Source: Calothrix sp. NIES-2098
GTDB lineage: Bacteria; Cyanobacteriota; Cyanobacteriia; Cyanobacteriales; Nostocaceae
Assembly: GCA_002368175.1 (NCBI GenBank)
Contig: AP018172.1
Location: 7,691,001-7,755,000 of the forward strand
Length of the DNA: 64,000 nucleotides
Reading direction: 5' to 3'
Both the position numbers and the translations under genes were made by a program. The stretch's first letter is position 1; each line of letters starts with the position of its first letter. Positions 27,396 to 36,498 of this stretch are shown here, in pieces. The notes beneath the pieces are model-generated. The model did not search any database. It was not told where the DNA came from and worked only from the letters and a program-made list of their open reading frames with translations.

Positions 27396-27446
27396 TATTC
27401 AAATTTTTGAATATAATAATTAGTGTATATTCAACTTGTTGAATAT
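27396..27446. promoter_or_regulatory. Two operator-like palindromes in PadR divergent promoter
   Basis: Two inverted repeats share the half site ATTCAA. The first is 27396-27413 (7-bp arms, 4-nt spacer); the second is 27427-27446 (9-bp perfect arms ATATTCAAC / GTTGAATAT, 2-nt spacer). They lie between the divergent starts and are probable PadR sites for autoregulation and control of the monooxygenase gene. Confidence 0.75.
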
Positions 27447-27461
27447 GTCAATTCATAGCCC

Positions 27462-28004
27462 ATGTCTCTTACCTATGCCATTCTGTCGGTTTTGGTCAGC
27501 GCCCCCAATAGCGGCTATGACCTTGCCAAGCGCTTCAATCCTTCAGTAGAAGGTTCGGTTGGTTTTTTCTGGAGTGCCAGTTTCCAACAGATTTATCGAG
27601 AACTGAACCGCTTAGAAGAAAAGCAGTGGCTGCAAGCCGAATCCGTGCAGCAAGAGAATCGACCTGACAAACGAATTTATGCAGTGACAGCATTGGGTAA
27701 ACAGCAGTTGTGTCAGTGGATTGTTGAGTCAGAAGAGATGGCACCAATCAAGGATGATTTGCTGGTGAAACTTTATGCTGGACATTTAGTGTCAGGCGAA
27801 ACACTGGTGGCAAAACTAGAAGCCCATCGTCAGCAACATCAGCAGCGATTAGCGATTTACCGAGAAATTCAGAGCCAACACTTCCAGAAGCAGCAAGCAT
27901 TATCAGAAGCCCTCAAGTTTCGGTACATGACGTTGCTGCGCGGAATTCACTACGAAACAGGTTGGTTGGCTTGGTGTGATGAAATCATGCCATTGTTGAA
28001 ATAG
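27462..28004 (+). CDS. PadR-family transcriptional regulator
   Basis: A 180-residue PadR-type repressor. The N-terminal winged helix (AILSVLVSAPNSGYDLAKRFN, IYRELNRLEEKQWLQ, RIYAVTALGKQQLCQWI) is followed by a helical dimerisation domain of the longer Vir-type PadR class. Members typically sense phenolic acids or toxic compounds and repress a neighbouring enzyme or efflux gene. It is divergent from the ABM-like gene and 39 bp upstream of the DUF1772 gene, with which it is likely co-transcribed. Palindromes between the divergent genes are its likely operators. Confidence 0.93.
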   Translation: MSLTYAILSVLVSAPNSGYDLAKRFNPSVEGSVGFFWSASFQQIYRELNRLEEKQWLQAESVQQENRPDKRIYAVTALGKQQLCQWIVESEEMAPIKDDLLVKLYAGHLVSGETLVAKLEAHRQQHQQRLAIYREIQSQHFQKQQALSEALKFRYMTLLRGIHYETGWLAWCDEIMPLLK

Positions 28005-28043
28005 GCGCATCATCTTGTGGGGCAGCAATTTCCAGGAGGCTCT

Positions 28044-28538
28044 ATGGCAAATGTTGACTATTATTTCCTATTGAAGCTTTTCTCGGCTTTGGGTTGCGGA
28101 CTGATGGCTGGAGTATTTTTCGCCTTCTCGTCTTTTGTAATGAACGCCCTTGGCAGACTGCAAGCGACGCAGGGTATTAGTGCCATGCAATCGATCAATA
28201 TCACGGTAATCAATCCATTGTTCATGCTGGCGTTCTTAGGAACGGCTGCGGCTTGTGTCTTTGTTTTAGTTTCCTCGCTGTTAAAGTGGTATCAACCCGG
28301 TGCTGCCTACCTGCTCGTTGCCAGCCTGCTCTATCTCCTGGGCACGTTTGGCGTGACAATCCTGTTTAATGTACCGTTGAACGATGCATTGGCAAAGGTC
28401 GATCCCAGCAGTACTGACGGTGCGAATCTATGGGTCAACTACCTTGCTAACTGGACGATGTGGAATCACGTTCGGACAGTAGCAGCACTTTTAGCAGCAG
28501 CAGCATTCACGATCGCACTCTCTAATCGAGCAGCGTAA
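28044..28538 (+). CDS. DUF1772 (anthrone oxygenase-like) membrane protein
   Basis: A 164-residue protein with four hydrophobic segments. The pattern GLMAGVFFAFSSFVMNALGRL, then QSINITVINPLFMLAFLGTAA, then VPLNDALAKVDP and NHVRTVAALLAAA, is that of DUF1772/anthrone oxygenase family proteins. The ATG at 28044 with AGGAGG upstream is the start; a GTG 27 bp earlier is less likely. It is in the PadR operon. Fungal relatives oxidise anthrones; bacterial members are mostly uncharacterised. Pairing with an ABM-like monooxygenase under PadR suggests an aromatic-detoxification module, which is inference. Confidence 0.85.
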   Translation: MANVDYYFLLKLFSALGCGLMAGVFFAFSSFVMNALGRLQATQGISAMQSINITVINPLFMLAFLGTAAACVFVLVSSLLKWYQPGAAYLLVASLLYLLGTFGVTILFNVPLNDALAKVDPSSTDGANLWVNYLANWTMWNHVRTVAALLAAAAFTIALSNRAA

Positions 28539-28697
28539 CCTGTGGTTTCACGATCGTTTCAGCAAGCATCAAAGCTACAAAAATTTTATACACTGCTTTT
28601 TCCGCAGCCCATAAAAGCGATCGCTCTGCTTTCTAGCCCCTCCTTACAGAAATCGATATGATAGAAAAGTAGATAAAACTTAAAAAATATTCATCAA

Positions 28698-30128
28698 ATG
28701 CTGATTCACTCCTCTGGCTTGTCCAAGGTCAAAGACTCAGTAACAGAAAAAATTTTCTTCGGTCATGAACCTAATGCCGAGTTAATCGCAATTCTTACCG
28801 TCTACTTTGTCCAAGGCATCTTAGGGTTGGCGCGTTTAGCCGTCAGCTTTTTTTTGAAAGATGAACTGTTGCTAAGTCCGACACAGGTATCGGCGCTATT
28901 GGGCGTAGTCGCCTTACCCTGGATTATCAAGCCAGTATTTGGCTTTATCTCAGATGGCTTGCCTATATTTGGCTATCGCAGGCGTCCATACCTCATTTTA
29001 TCGGGAATTTTAGGAACCGTCTCTTGGCTGAGTCTGGCAACAATAGTTCATACTACCTGGGCAGCTACGATTGCGATCGCACTGGGGTCACTCTCAGTTG
29101 CAGTTAGCGATGTCATCGTTGATTCCCTAGTAGTCGAAAGGGCAAGAGCAGAATCTCAAGCAGACGCAGGTTCGCTACAATCTATTTGCTGGGGTGCTTC
29201 CGCTTTTGGAGGTTTGCTGACAGCTTATTTAAGTGGGTGGTTGCTAGAACATTTTTCTACACATACTGTATTTGCAATTACCGCAGTTTTTCCCCTGTTA
29301 GTTTCATCTGTTGCTTGGTTAATTGCCGAGTCTCCTGTTAATCGAGATCCTCAAAATCCTCATCAAAACAACTTAAATAGCATCAAGCATCAACTGGGAC
29401 AACTCCGCCAAGCCGTTACCCAAAAAGCAATCTGGCTACCAACAGCATTTGTTTTTATTTGGCAAGCTACCCCAACTGCTGATGCAGCTTTTTTCTTCTT
29501 CACAACTAACGAATTGCACTTTGCACCAGAATTTTTGGGACGCGTGCGCCTAGTAACAAATCTGGCTTCTTTAGTTGGTATTTGGATTTTCCAGCGTTAT
29601 CTCAAAACTTTACCTTTTCGCGTCATCTTTGGTTGGAGTACAGTTCTTTCTGCAACTTTAGGGATGACAATGCTGCTACTTGTTACTCACACTAACCGCA
29701 CTTTGGGTATAGATGACCATTGGTTTAGTTTGGGTGATAGCTTGATTCTCACTGTCATGGGCCAAATTGCCTATATGCCAGTACTGGTATTAGCAGCCAG
29801 AATCTGCCCTCCGGGAGTGGAAGCGACATTATTTGCTTTGTTAATGTCGGTATCTAACTTAGCAGGAATGGTTTCCTATGAATTTGGGGCGATCGTTATG
29901 CATTGGCTGGGAATCACTGAAACTAACTTTGAATTGCTGTGGCTTTTAGTGATCTTTACCAACCTCAGCACATTATTACCACTGCCATTTCTTAGCTGGC
30001 TACCAGCGGCGGAAGAGCAAACTCAGATTTCATCATTGCAACCAGTCTCAGCAAGTACTAGTGAGCCATTTGTGCCTGAATTGATCTCAGAAATTGAGGC
30101 TACAAGTAATCACATCCAAAGTCGTTAA
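28698..30128 (+). CDS. Folate-biopterin transporter (FBT/BT1) family protein
   Basis: A 476-residue major-facilitator-like membrane protein with about 12 helices. The signature LARLAVSFFLKDELLLSPTQVSALLGVVALPWIIKPVFGFISDGLPIFGYRRRPYL is the FBT motif, followed by DVIVDSLVVERAR. A Synechocystis member (slr0642) transports folates; here folate or pterin transport is inferred by family only. The C-terminal 40 residues are hydrophilic and Ser/Glu-rich. It is transcribed in the same direction as the carotenoid oxygenase gene, 146 bp downstream, but no functional link is evident. Confidence 0.88.
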   Translation: MLIHSSGLSKVKDSVTEKIFFGHEPNAELIAILTVYFVQGILGLARLAVSFFLKDELLLSPTQVSALLGVVALPWIIKPVFGFISDGLPIFGYRRRPYLILSGILGTVSWLSLATIVHTTWAATIAIALGSLSVAVSDVIVDSLVVERARAESQADAGSLQSICWGASAFGGLLTAYLSGWLLEHFSTHTVFAITAVFPLLVSSVAWLIAESPVNRDPQNPHQNNLNSIKHQLGQLRQAVTQKAIWLPTAFVFIWQATPTADAAFFFFTTNELHFAPEFLGRVRLVTNLASLVGIWIFQRYLKTLPFRVIFGWSTVLSATLGMTMLLLVTHTNRTLGIDDHWFSLGDSLILTVMGQIAYMPVLVLAARICPPGVEATLFALLMSVSNLAGMVSYEFGAIVMHWLGITETNFELLWLLVIFTNLSTLLPLPFLSWLPAAEEQTQISSLQPVSASTSEPFVPELISEIEATSNHIQSR

Positions 30129-30274
30129 TAAAAAATTATTTTGCCCAAAGACAAGGAAACGGCGATGATTTCGCGGTCAGGACTTTAGTGCTTTATTTTT
30201 CACGAACTGAAGCCTTTACTAAGTCGAGATTTCTTTTGTGTCTTTGCGCAAGATAACAAAAGGATATAAAAAAT

Positions 30275-31774
30275 ATGCAGAGTTCAAAAATTACAGAAAG
30301 CGCAATTTTAGAAAAATCTTACAGTCGCACTGACTGGCAAGGAGGATATGAATCTCAATATCAAGAATTTGATTATTGGATTGATGATATAGAAGGTCAA
30401 ATTCCTCCAGAACTCCAAGGTACGCTGTTTAGAAACGGCCCTGGTTTACTAGATATCAATGGTCAACGCATTCATCACCCCTTTGATGGCGATGGCATGA
30501 TTAGCCGCATCAGCTTTGTTAATGGTCGCGCTCATTTTCGCAATCGCTTTGTCCGCACTGAAGGCTATGTAGCAGAACAAAAAGCCGGAAAAATTCTTTA
30601 TCGTGGTGTATTTGGCACACAAAAACCAGGTGGTTGGTTAGCTAATCTTTTTGACTTCAAAATTAAAAATATTGCTAACACCAACGTCATCTACTGGGGT
30701 AATAAACTATTGGCACTTTGGGAAGCGGCTGAACCCCATCTTCTCGACCCTTACACTTTAGAAACCTTGGGAAGAGAATATTTCAACGGTGTTTTATCTC
30801 CAGGTGAAGCTTTTAGCGCCCACCCCCGCCTTGACCCCAGTTGCAATCAAGATAATGGCGCACCTTGCTTGGTCAACTTTTCGATTCAGCCAGGACTTTC
30901 TACCAAAATTACGATTTTTGAATTAAATTCAGCAGGTCAAATTATTAGAAAGCGCGCCCATAGCGTTCCGGGTTTCTGTTTTATTCACGATTTTGTCATT
31001 ACTCCCAATTACTGCATTTTCTTTCAGAATCCTGTCACCTTCAATCCCATACCTTTAGCTTTGGGAATTCGTGCCGCCGGAGAATGTATCAAGTTTGACT
31101 CAAAGCAGCCAACTCGACTGATAGTTATCCCCCGCAATCCCAAGGCTGGAAAAGCAGACATGAAGATTCTGGAAACTCAATCGGGTTTTGTCTTTCATCA
31201 TGTTAATGCTTTTGAAGTGAGAGATGAAATTATCATTGACTCGATTTGCTACGAATCTTTACCAGAAGTTGAACCGGAAAGCGATTTTCGCCAAGTTAAT
31301 TTCGAGGCTGGTTCGCCAGGACAACTCTGGCGGTTTACTCTCAACCTCACGGATGGAACAGTAAAAAAAGAGTTAATTGAAAGTCGTTGTTGTGAGTTTC
31401 CTAGCATTCATCCTAATAATGTGGGACGCCCATATCGTTACTTGTATATAGGTGCGACTCATGCAGAGACGGGGAATGCTCCCTTGCAATCAATTTTGAA
31501 AATTGATTTAGATTCAGGAGAAAGACAACTATGGAGTGCTGCACCTTGTGGTTTTATGGGCGAACCGATTTTTGTTCCCCGTCCAGGTTCAGAAAAGGAA
31601 GATGACGGTTGGGTGCTGGCTTTGGTTTATGATGCGGCTTACCATCGCTCGGATGTAGTAATTTTGGATGCTAGCGATCTAAATAAAGGAGCGATCGCGC
31701 GTTTGCATCTCAAGCATCACATACCTTATGGTTTGCATGGTAGCTTTACGCCTGAGGTATTCGCGCCCAATTAA
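30275..31774 (+). CDS. Carotenoid cleavage oxygenase
   Basis: A 499-residue carotenoid oxygenase (RPE65/ACO family), a seven-bladed propeller with a non-heme iron. Four His ligand motifs are visible: FSAHPRLDP, CFIHDFVIT, FVFHHVNAFE and the C-terminal YGLHGSFTPE. N-terminal GTLFRNGPGL and HPFDGDGMI are diagnostic. Length and motifs resemble cyanobacterial apocarotenoid or carotenoid 15,15'/9,10 oxygenases; the exact cleavage bond cannot be decided. An AAGGA ribosome binding site precedes the ATG. A good intrinsic terminator follows at 31811, so the unit ends here. Confidence 0.93.
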   Translation: MQSSKITESAILEKSYSRTDWQGGYESQYQEFDYWIDDIEGQIPPELQGTLFRNGPGLLDINGQRIHHPFDGDGMISRISFVNGRAHFRNRFVRTEGYVAEQKAGKILYRGVFGTQKPGGWLANLFDFKIKNIANTNVIYWGNKLLALWEAAEPHLLDPYTLETLGREYFNGVLSPGEAFSAHPRLDPSCNQDNGAPCLVNFSIQPGLSTKITIFELNSAGQIIRKRAHSVPGFCFIHDFVITPNYCIFFQNPVTFNPIPLALGIRAAGECIKFDSKQPTRLIVIPRNPKAGKADMKILETQSGFVFHHVNAFEVRDEIIIDSICYESLPEVEPESDFRQVNFEAGSPGQLWRFTLNLTDGTVKKELIESRCCEFPSIHPNNVGRPYRYLYIGATHAETGNAPLQSILKIDLDSGERQLWSAAPCGFMGEPIFVPRPGSEKEDDGWVLALVYDAAYHRSDVVILDASDLNKGAIARLHLKHHIPYGLHGSFTPEVFAPN

Positions 31775-31810
31775 TCGGGATTAGTAAATTTTGATAAAAG
31801 CGATCGCTAT

Positions 31811-31840
31811 AAATGAACACAGAATAATCTGTGTTCATTT
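31811..31840 (+). terminator. Intrinsic terminator after carotenoid oxygenase gene
   Basis: Perfect 13-bp arms (AAATGAACACAGA / TCTGTGTTCATTT) with an ATAA loop, followed by further Ts. Confidence 0.88.
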
Positions 31841-31974
31841 TTCATATAATGCATAAAAGCGAAATTAAATTGTAACAAAAACTACAAAAACTCTAATTTT
31901 CTTTAAAAGAAAGGATAAGCTAGGCATATATATATATCCGGTTCGCAAAGATACCGCGATTAGGAGTAAATTTT

Positions 31975-33264
31975 ATGGTTGCAACACCTGTAATGCCGCT
32001 GGAACCTGCAAGTCCAGCGCATATTTGTCCTTTCGATCAAGCTTGTAGCTATCTAGAAGCGGCAGCAAAAGAATTAAAATTAGATCAAGGAATCTTAGAA
32101 ATTCTCAGCCACCCACGCAAAGTTGTTACAGTTTCTATTCCTGTAAGACTGGATAATGGGGAAATACGGGTATTCGCAGGGCATCGGGTACAACACTCGG
32201 ATATTTTAGGCCCCTATAAAGGAGGAACTCGTTACCATCCGGCTGTAACACTGCGAGAAGTTTCTGCCCTAGCAATGCTGATGACTTGGAAATGTGCGCT
32301 GTTAGGTATTCCTTATGGTGGTGCAAAGGGTGGTATTGCTATAGATCCAAAGTATTACAGCGTTGGTGAATTAGAGCGAATTACCCGCCGTTACACCAGC
32401 GAATTAATTAAAGATATTGGCCCATCAGTAGACATTCCCGCACCAGATGTCGGTACTTCCGCCCGTGAAATGGCGTGGATGATGGACACTTATTCAGTTA
32501 ACGTTGGCCATGCTGTACCAGGGGTTGTGACTGGTAAACCGATTTCAGTTGGTGGTTCCAGAGGAAGGGAAATGGCAACTGGTCGTGGGACAATGATTAT
32601 TGTCCGGGAAGCCTTGGCGGATGAAGGTAAATCCCTGGTGGGTGTGCGCATAGCCATTCAAGGTTTCGGAAATGTGGGTATGGCTGCTGCTGAATTGCTA
32701 CAGGAAGCAGGTGCAATCATCATTGCTGTCTCCACCAGTGCTGGGGGGATATATTCCGAAACTGGTTTAGATATTCCTGCATTGAAAGCTTACGCTGCTA
32801 GAAATCACAGAAGTGTTGTCGGTTTCCCACAAACCGTAGCAATTAGCAATGCAGACTTGCTGACTTTACCCTGCGATGTTTTGATTCCAGCAGCTTTGGA
32901 AAACCAAATTACCGAAGAGAATGTGAATCAAATACAAGCGCATATTGTTGCAGAAGCAGCTAACGGCCCGGTAACACTGCAAGCTAGCGAATCACTAGAG
33001 GCACGGGGTGTAGTAGTACTACCAGATATTTTGGCGAACGCTGGTGGTGTTGTAGTTAGTTATTTGGAATGGGTACAAGGACTTTCTTATTTATTCTGGG
33101 ATGAAGATCGAGTTAACCGCGAAATGGAACATTTGATGGTGCAAGCTTACCGTCAAGTAATTGAACATTCAAGGAAAAGGCAAATGACTCTGCGTTTAGC
33201 AGCTTACACGCTGGGAGTGGGAAGAGTTGCGCAAGCACTGAGCGATCGCGGTCTTTATCCATAA
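31975..33264 (+). CDS. gdhA: Glu/Leu/Phe/Val dehydrogenase (glutamate dehydrogenase)
   Basis: A 429-residue cytosolic dehydrogenase interconverting glutamate and 2-oxoglutarate plus ammonium. The substrate domain carries GPYKGGTRYHP and PYGGAKGGIAIDP with the catalytic Lys; the Rossmann domain carries IQGFGNVGMAAAELL. Length fits the hexameric bacterial type. In cyanobacteria GDH is secondary to GS-GOGAT for ammonium assimilation, so a catabolic or late-growth role is likely. AGGAG 7 nt before the ATG supports the start. A TATATATATAT tract lies just upstream. It is monocistronic, with a clear terminator. Confidence 0.95.
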   Translation: MVATPVMPLEPASPAHICPFDQACSYLEAAAKELKLDQGILEILSHPRKVVTVSIPVRLDNGEIRVFAGHRVQHSDILGPYKGGTRYHPAVTLREVSALAMLMTWKCALLGIPYGGAKGGIAIDPKYYSVGELERITRRYTSELIKDIGPSVDIPAPDVGTSAREMAWMMDTYSVNVGHAVPGVVTGKPISVGGSRGREMATGRGTMIIVREALADEGKSLVGVRIAIQGFGNVGMAAAELLQEAGAIIIAVSTSAGGIYSETGLDIPALKAYAARNHRSVVGFPQTVAISNADLLTLPCDVLIPAALENQITEENVNQIQAHIVAEAANGPVTLQASESLEARGVVVLPDILANAGGVVVSYLEWVQGLSYLFWDEDRVNREMEHLMVQAYRQVIEHSRKRQMTLRLAAYTLGVGRVAQALSDRGLYP

Positions 33265-33285
33265 TTTTTATACTAATCTAATTTT

Positions 33286-33317
33286 AGAGGCGGATGATTT
33301 ATCTGCCTCTTTTTTTT
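33286..33317 (+). terminator. Intrinsic terminator of glutamate dehydrogenase gene
   Basis: A 10-bp stem (AGAGGCGGAT / ATCTGCCTCT, one G-U pair) with a 5-nt loop and a 7-T run starts 22 bp after the stop codon. Confidence 0.92.
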
Positions 33318-33433
33318 GGCGATCGCTAAATTAATACCTAAAAATCAATCAGTTAAATTCTCTAACTTACTTACCGTTATCAACTTTTCTTTAGATTTGA
33401 TAAACTCAAATTAATCTAGACAATAAAAGATAT

Positions 33434-33688
33434 ATGTCTTTAAAAATGACAATTAACTACCCCGCAACATTACCTGATGCTGTTGGCAAAACTAGAGAAC
33501 AATTTGAAGAAGAATCTAAATGGGCAATGGCAGTTAAGTTATATGAAATGAAACGTCTTTCATCTGGTATGGCTGCGGCATTAGTAGGCGTTGACAGGGT
33601 AACTTTTATCCTCAAACTTAAAGACTACGAAGTTTCCTTGATTGACCTAAGTGAAGAAGAATTATTATCAGATCTAGAAAATGCCTAG
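33434..33688 (+). CDS. UPF0175 family antitoxin
   Basis: An 84-residue protein with the UPF0175 pattern: LPDAVGKTREQFEEESKWAMAVKLYEMKRLSSGMAAALVGVDRVTFILKL. The C-terminal helix-turn-helix-like half suggests DNA binding and autoregulation. It overlaps the next gene by 8 bp (ATGCCTAG), the usual arrangement of an antitoxin with its toxin. UPF0175 genes are regularly paired with DUF3368 PIN-like proteins in cyanobacteria. Toxicity has not been tested here. Confidence 0.88.
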   Translation: MSLKMTINYPATLPDAVGKTREQFEEESKWAMAVKLYEMKRLSSGMAAALVGVDRVTFILKLKDYEVSLIDLSEEELLSDLENA

Positions 33689-34181
33689 TCCTAACCAAAT
33701 AGTGATTAACACTTCTCCCTTAATTGCTATCGTTGCTGCTTTAGGTGATTTGAAGATTTTACAGTCTCTCTATCTAGATGTTCTTGTTCCTTTTGAAGTC
33801 TCACAAGAAATACTCATTGGTGGTTCTACAGGCTTGGCTGTCAATGAATTTCAATCGGCATCGTGGTTACAAAAGCAAAGTTCGCCTTTAAACATTTCTC
33901 CCTTTCTATTTAATTCCTTAGATTTGGGAGAAGCATCAGTTATTCAATTAGCATTAAACGAAAATATTTCAACTGTTTGTATTGATGAAGCTGTGGGTAG
34001 AAGAATAGCTAGATTAAGCGGTCTGTCAGTGACAGGTTCAATTGGGATTTTATTACGTGCTAAACGTGAAGGTTATCCTCTATCTATTAAAACAGCTATT
34101 CAAGAAATGCTAAATCATAATATTCGCTTAAGTCAAACAGTTATTGATTTTGCACTTAAAGAAGCTGGAGAAAGTTTATAA
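33681..34181 (+). CDS. DUF3368 PIN-like toxin
   Basis: A 166-residue PIN-like protein of the DUF3368 family. The N-terminal VINTSPLIAIVAALGDLKIL contains the family's Asn/Ser variant of the first acidic site. LDLGEASVIQLALNENISTVCIDEAVGRRIA carries Glu and Asp residues expected in the nuclease centre. Ribonuclease activity is inferred from the PIN fold. It is translationally coupled to the UPF0175 antitoxin, forming a type II toxin-antitoxin pair. Confidence 0.88.
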   Translation: MPSPNQIVINTSPLIAIVAALGDLKILQSLYLDVLVPFEVSQEILIGGSTGLAVNEFQSASWLQKQSSPLNISPFLFNSLDLGEASVIQLALNENISTVCIDEAVGRRIARLSGLSVTGSIGILLRAKREGYPLSIKTAIQEMLNHNIRLSQTVIDFALKEAGESL

Positions 34182-34418
34182 CGTAATAATACTAAATTAT
34201 GTGTAGAACTAATGGCGCAAAAGCTTTAATTTTGACCATAGCGATCGCCTAGCATTCTATATCCCTATGGGGAGTTAAACTCTGCATAAAGTCTACATCA
34301 AAAGAGGTAAAGGCAGAATTAAGTTTGCGTAGATGCGAATTCTCTTCACCATTGCTGAAGTTGACTTGTCACATTCAATCATTGACAATTACACTAAAAT
34401 TCATCCGGTTTCTGGGGG

Positions 34419-36470
34419 TTGACAGTCATCTTGAATACACTGGCTGGACGCTACGAAATCATTCGACAATTAGGCGGCGGTGGCTTTGCTGTAACATTTC
34501 TGGCTAGGGATATTTTGCAACCTAGCAAGCCTTTATGTGTAGTCAAGCAACTGCGTCCTAATCAGTCTCATCCCCGTGTTGTGGAATTTTTTGAAAAAGA
34601 AGCGGCTATTCTCGAAAAGCTAGGCCAACATCCCCAAATTCCCCAATTATTAGCACATTTTAACGAAAACGAAAATCTTTACATAATTCAAGAATTTATC
34701 GAAGGACAAGACTTGAGCCAAGAATTCATTCCTGGTGCGCAGCTGAGTGAGGATAATGCAACTCAGTTGTTGGAAGATATTCTAGAAGTTGTGTCTTTTA
34801 TACATAGTAAAGGAGTGATTCACCGCGACATTAAGCCGCAAAATCTAATGCGACGACATGAAGATGGTCGAATTTTCCTGATTGATTTTGGAGCAGTGAA
34901 AGAACTTGGCTCTTTGATAGTGAATTCTCAAGGTGAGGTATACTCTAGCGTTGTTATCGGTACTCCCGGCTATATGCCCAACGAGCAAAAGAATGGTAAA
35001 CCTTGTTTGGGTAGTGATGTGTATGCTGTGGGGATGACGATAATTCAAGCTTTGACTGGTGATTTACCCTCTGACTTGCAAGAAGACCCATTGACAGGTG
35101 AAATCATCTGGCAGAATCAAGTACAGGTGAGCGACCATCTGGCTCAGGTGTTAACTCAAATGGTACGCCGTCACTTCAGTTTGCGCTATTCTCAAGCTGC
35201 AGAAGCGTTGCAAGCCTTAAAACTAGCGCCCACAATTCTTCTTAATCCCTCAGCCGAGCAAATATTCTTTCAAGAAGCTAGAAGTCGCGCAAAACAAGGT
35301 CAGGGGACTTTTTCGATTTTTGCTTTGAAAATACTAGAATCTAAGCGACATGAGTTAGGTTTATCTGAGGATCGAGCTAAGGAAATTCAAGAAGAAGTTC
35401 TCCAACCCTATCGCGAGTATCAGCAGAAATTACAGGAGTATGAACAAGCACTAATTGATGCAGTTAAACATCAATATCCTTTTGACCAAACCACTCAAAA
35501 AGATTTGCAAGACTATCAGCAATATTTAGGATTACACCATGAAGATATCGTGGCGATAGAAGAAAGGGTCATTACCCAAAAATCGCCGCAGTGGAAAGCG
35601 CAAATTCAAACCGAGCTGTTTGAATTTGAGTTTGCTACTCTAAATGTCAAATCCGACTTATCAAAGAACACCAGAGCCTGGATAATTAATCGCATTTGGG
35701 GACGAGCCAAGTTTTTTACAGAAAACCTGGGTAATGATTTAGTTTTAGAAATGGTTGCAATTCCCGGTGGAGAATTATTGATGGGTTCTCCAAGAGATGA
35801 AGCAGAACGATATAACTCTGAAAGTCCACAACACACTGTTACGCTTCAACCCTTTTTCATGGGGAAATATTTGGTTACTCAGAGCCAATGGAAAGCTGTT
35901 GCGGCGCTAGAGAAGGTGAATATTCAATTAAATCCCGAAGTCTCTCATTTTAAAGGCACTAATCGACCTGTGGAACAAGTTTCCTGGGATGAAGCAGTTG
36001 AATTTTGTGCTCGACTTGCGCAAGCAACGGGAAAACCCTATCGCTTACCAACTGAGGCAGAATGGGAATACGCCTGTCGTGCAGGAACAACTACTCCGTT
36101 TTGTGTTGGTGAAACAATTACAACCGATTTAGCTAATTACAACGGGAATTACACTTACGCTTCTGGGCCCAAGGGTAAATATTGCGGACAGACAACGGAT
36201 GTCGGAATATTTCCTGCCAACCCCTTTGGGTTATTTGATATGCATGGTAATACATGGGAATGGTGCGAAGATAGCTGGCACAAAAATTATAAAGGAGCGC
36301 CAGCCGATGGAAGTGTTTGGATGAGTGATAATCATACTCGTTTGCTGCGGGGTGGTTCCTGGAATATGAACCCGTGGAATTGCCGTTCAGCGGTACGCAA
36401 CTGTAACGCGCGAGATAATAAATACATCAATGTTGGTTTTCGAGTTGCGCTGAGTTTGTCGAGCAATTAA
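34419..36470 (+). CDS. Ser/Thr protein kinase fused to FGE-sulfatase (C-type lectin fold) domain
   Basis: A 683-residue protein. Residues 12-270 are a Hanks-type kinase with an intact glycine loop (LGGGGFA), VIHRDIKPQNLM and LIDFGAVKEL. A helical, Gln/Glu-rich linker (about 285-440) follows. Residues 445-680 are a formylglycine-generating-enzyme-like domain (VAIPGGELLMGS, QVSWDEAVEFCARL, RLPTEAEWEYACRAG, GNTWEWCEDSW, LRGGSWN). The catalytic Cys pair of true FGE is not evident, so it is probably a binding domain. Its last 35 residues (CRSAVRNCNARDNKYINVGFR) resemble variable regions of retroelement-diversified proteins. The start is a TTG at 34419 or 34431. There is no membrane segment. It lies between two toxin-antitoxin pairs. 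Confidence 0.88.
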   Translation: MTVILNTLAGRYEIIRQLGGGGFAVTFLARDILQPSKPLCVVKQLRPNQSHPRVVEFFEKEAAILEKLGQHPQIPQLLAHFNENENLYIIQEFIEGQDLSQEFIPGAQLSEDNATQLLEDILEVVSFIHSKGVIHRDIKPQNLMRRHEDGRIFLIDFGAVKELGSLIVNSQGEVYSSVVIGTPGYMPNEQKNGKPCLGSDVYAVGMTIIQALTGDLPSDLQEDPLTGEIIWQNQVQVSDHLAQVLTQMVRRHFSLRYSQAAEALQALKLAPTILLNPSAEQIFFQEARSRAKQGQGTFSIFALKILESKRHELGLSEDRAKEIQEEVLQPYREYQQKLQEYEQALIDAVKHQYPFDQTTQKDLQDYQQYLGLHHEDIVAIEERVITQKSPQWKAQIQTELFEFEFATLNVKSDLSKNTRAWIINRIWGRAKFFTENLGNDLVLEMVAIPGGELLMGSPRDEAERYNSESPQHTVTLQPFFMGKYLVTQSQWKAVAALEKVNIQLNPEVSHFKGTNRPVEQVSWDEAVEFCARLAQATGKPYRLPTEAEWEYACRAGTTTPFCVGETITTDLANYNGNYTYASGPKGKYCGQTTDVGIFPANPFGLFDMHGNTWEWCEDSWHKNYKGAPADGSVWMSDNHTRLLRGGSWNMNPWNCRSAVRNCNARDNKYINVGFRVALSLSSN

Positions 36471-36498
36471 GGTGTCTCAAAATTTGCGTAACAAGTAG

